Shown here: positions 6,524-6,813 of the stretch, piece by piece
Layout: each line of letters begins with the position of its first letter
Position numbering within the stretch: the first letter of the stretch is position 1
Assembly: GCA_946480655.1 (NCBI GenBank)
Contig: CAMLKN010000120.1
Location: 1 to 6,813, forward strand
Length of the DNA stretch: 6,813 bases
From: an uncultured Devosia sp.
Lineage (GTDB): Bacteria > Pseudomonadota > Alphaproteobacteria > Rhizobiales > Devosiaceae
Direction: 5' to 3'
Program-made: the position numbers and the translations under genes
Notes under the pieces: model-generated
Seen by the model: the letters and a program-made list of their open reading frames with translations, nothing else
What the model was told of the DNA's origin: nothing
Database searches by the model: none

Positions 6524-6813
6524 ATGGCTGGTCTTACCCTGCGTTCCGTCCACAAGGCCTATGGCGACGTCCCCGTCATCAAGGGAGTCGACCTCGATAT
6601 CGAGCATGGCCAGTTCGTCGTCTTTGTCGGCCCTTCAGGCTGCGGCAAGTCCACCTTGCTGCGCATGATCGCCGGGCTCGAGGACATCACTGACGGCGAA
6701 ATCCGCATTGGTGACCGCATCGTCAATGACGTAGAGCCGCGCGACAGGGGCGTCGCCATGGTCTTCCAGTCCTATGCGCTCTATCCGCATATGAGCGTCT
6801 ACGACAATGTCGG
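6524..6813 (+). CDS. ABC transporter ATPase, UgpC/MsmK type (partial, cut by window end)
   Basis: The first 96 residues of the importer's cytoplasmic ATP-hydrolysing subunit; the gene continues past the window edge. ATG 6524 has AGGAG (6511-6515) 8 nt upstream. The fragment reads [20 protein letters not shown] and carries Walker [10 protein letters not shown] (36-44) and the Q-loop in [17 protein letters not shown] (Gln82), with the YALYPHM stretch diagnostic of MalK/UgpC/MsmX-like CUT1 ATPases. The signature LSGGQ, Walker B and the C-terminal regulatory domain lie outside. As last visible gene of the operon it would energise the two permeases. Multi-use of such ATPases is known in the family, but the position here suggests a dedicated one. 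Confidence 0.95.
   Translation, partial: MAGLTLRSVHKAYGDVPVIKGVDLDIEHGQFVVFVGPSGCGKSTLLRMIAGLEDITDGEIRIGDRIVNDVEPRDRGVAMVFQSYALYPHMSVYDNV

Noticed and set aside
1..6813. Mobile elements, CRISPR arrays, tRNA or rRNA genes
   Set aside because: No terminal inverted repeats, transposase-like frames, spaced direct-repeat arrays or tRNA-like folds were seen; coding density and style are uniform across the window.

Overview
The window is a GC-rich, tightly packed bacterial carbohydrate-uptake locus. The style of the proteins (rhizobial/Devosia-like LacI regulator, MalF/MalG-type permeases, UgpC/MsmK-type ATPase), the GC bias and the use of GTG and TTG starts suggest an alphaproteobacterium, probably of the Hyphomicrobiales. 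That placement is inference from protein and base composition, not from a marker gene.

Layout: a LacI-family regulator lies on the minus strand (8-1030). A 157-bp divergent control region (1031-1187) separates it from two plus-strand enzyme genes joined by an ATGA overlap: a clan GH-J (GH32-like) single-domain glycoside hydrolase (1188-2144) and a serine beta-lactamase-like hydrolase (2141-3298). A second control region of 110 bp (3299-3408) precedes an ABC importer operon: a secreted sugar-binding protein (3409-4713), a MalF-type permease (4753-5688), a MalG-type permease (5685-6509, again ATGA-overlapped) and the start of the ATPase (6524 to the window edge, cut off).

The most informative non-coding signal is a pair of near-identical palindromes. 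GCTAAATGGTTTTAGC lies in the divergent region, and GCTAAATCCATTTAGC lies in front of the importer operon. The first, read on the minus strand, matches the second at 15 of 16 bases. They have the size and symmetry of LacI-family operators and sit over candidate promoters, so the local regulator probably controls itself, the two enzymes and the importer as one regulon.

Working model (inference): an oligosaccharide, possibly a beta-fructoside, is caught in the periplasm, imported by the ABC system and cleaved in the cytoplasm by the GH32-like enzyme, which has no signal peptide. The serine hydrolase may remove an acyl or ester group from the substrate or act on a related compound. A sugar or its breakdown product would release the LacI repressor. 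A strong 11-bp GC hairpin inside the first codons of the MalF-like gene may help set more binding protein than permease. Nothing here points to a mobile element, CRISPR array, tRNA or rRNA. The locus is mostly a recognisable sugar-utilisation system; its less ordinary parts are the coupled serine hydrolase, the operator pair and the intragenic hairpin.
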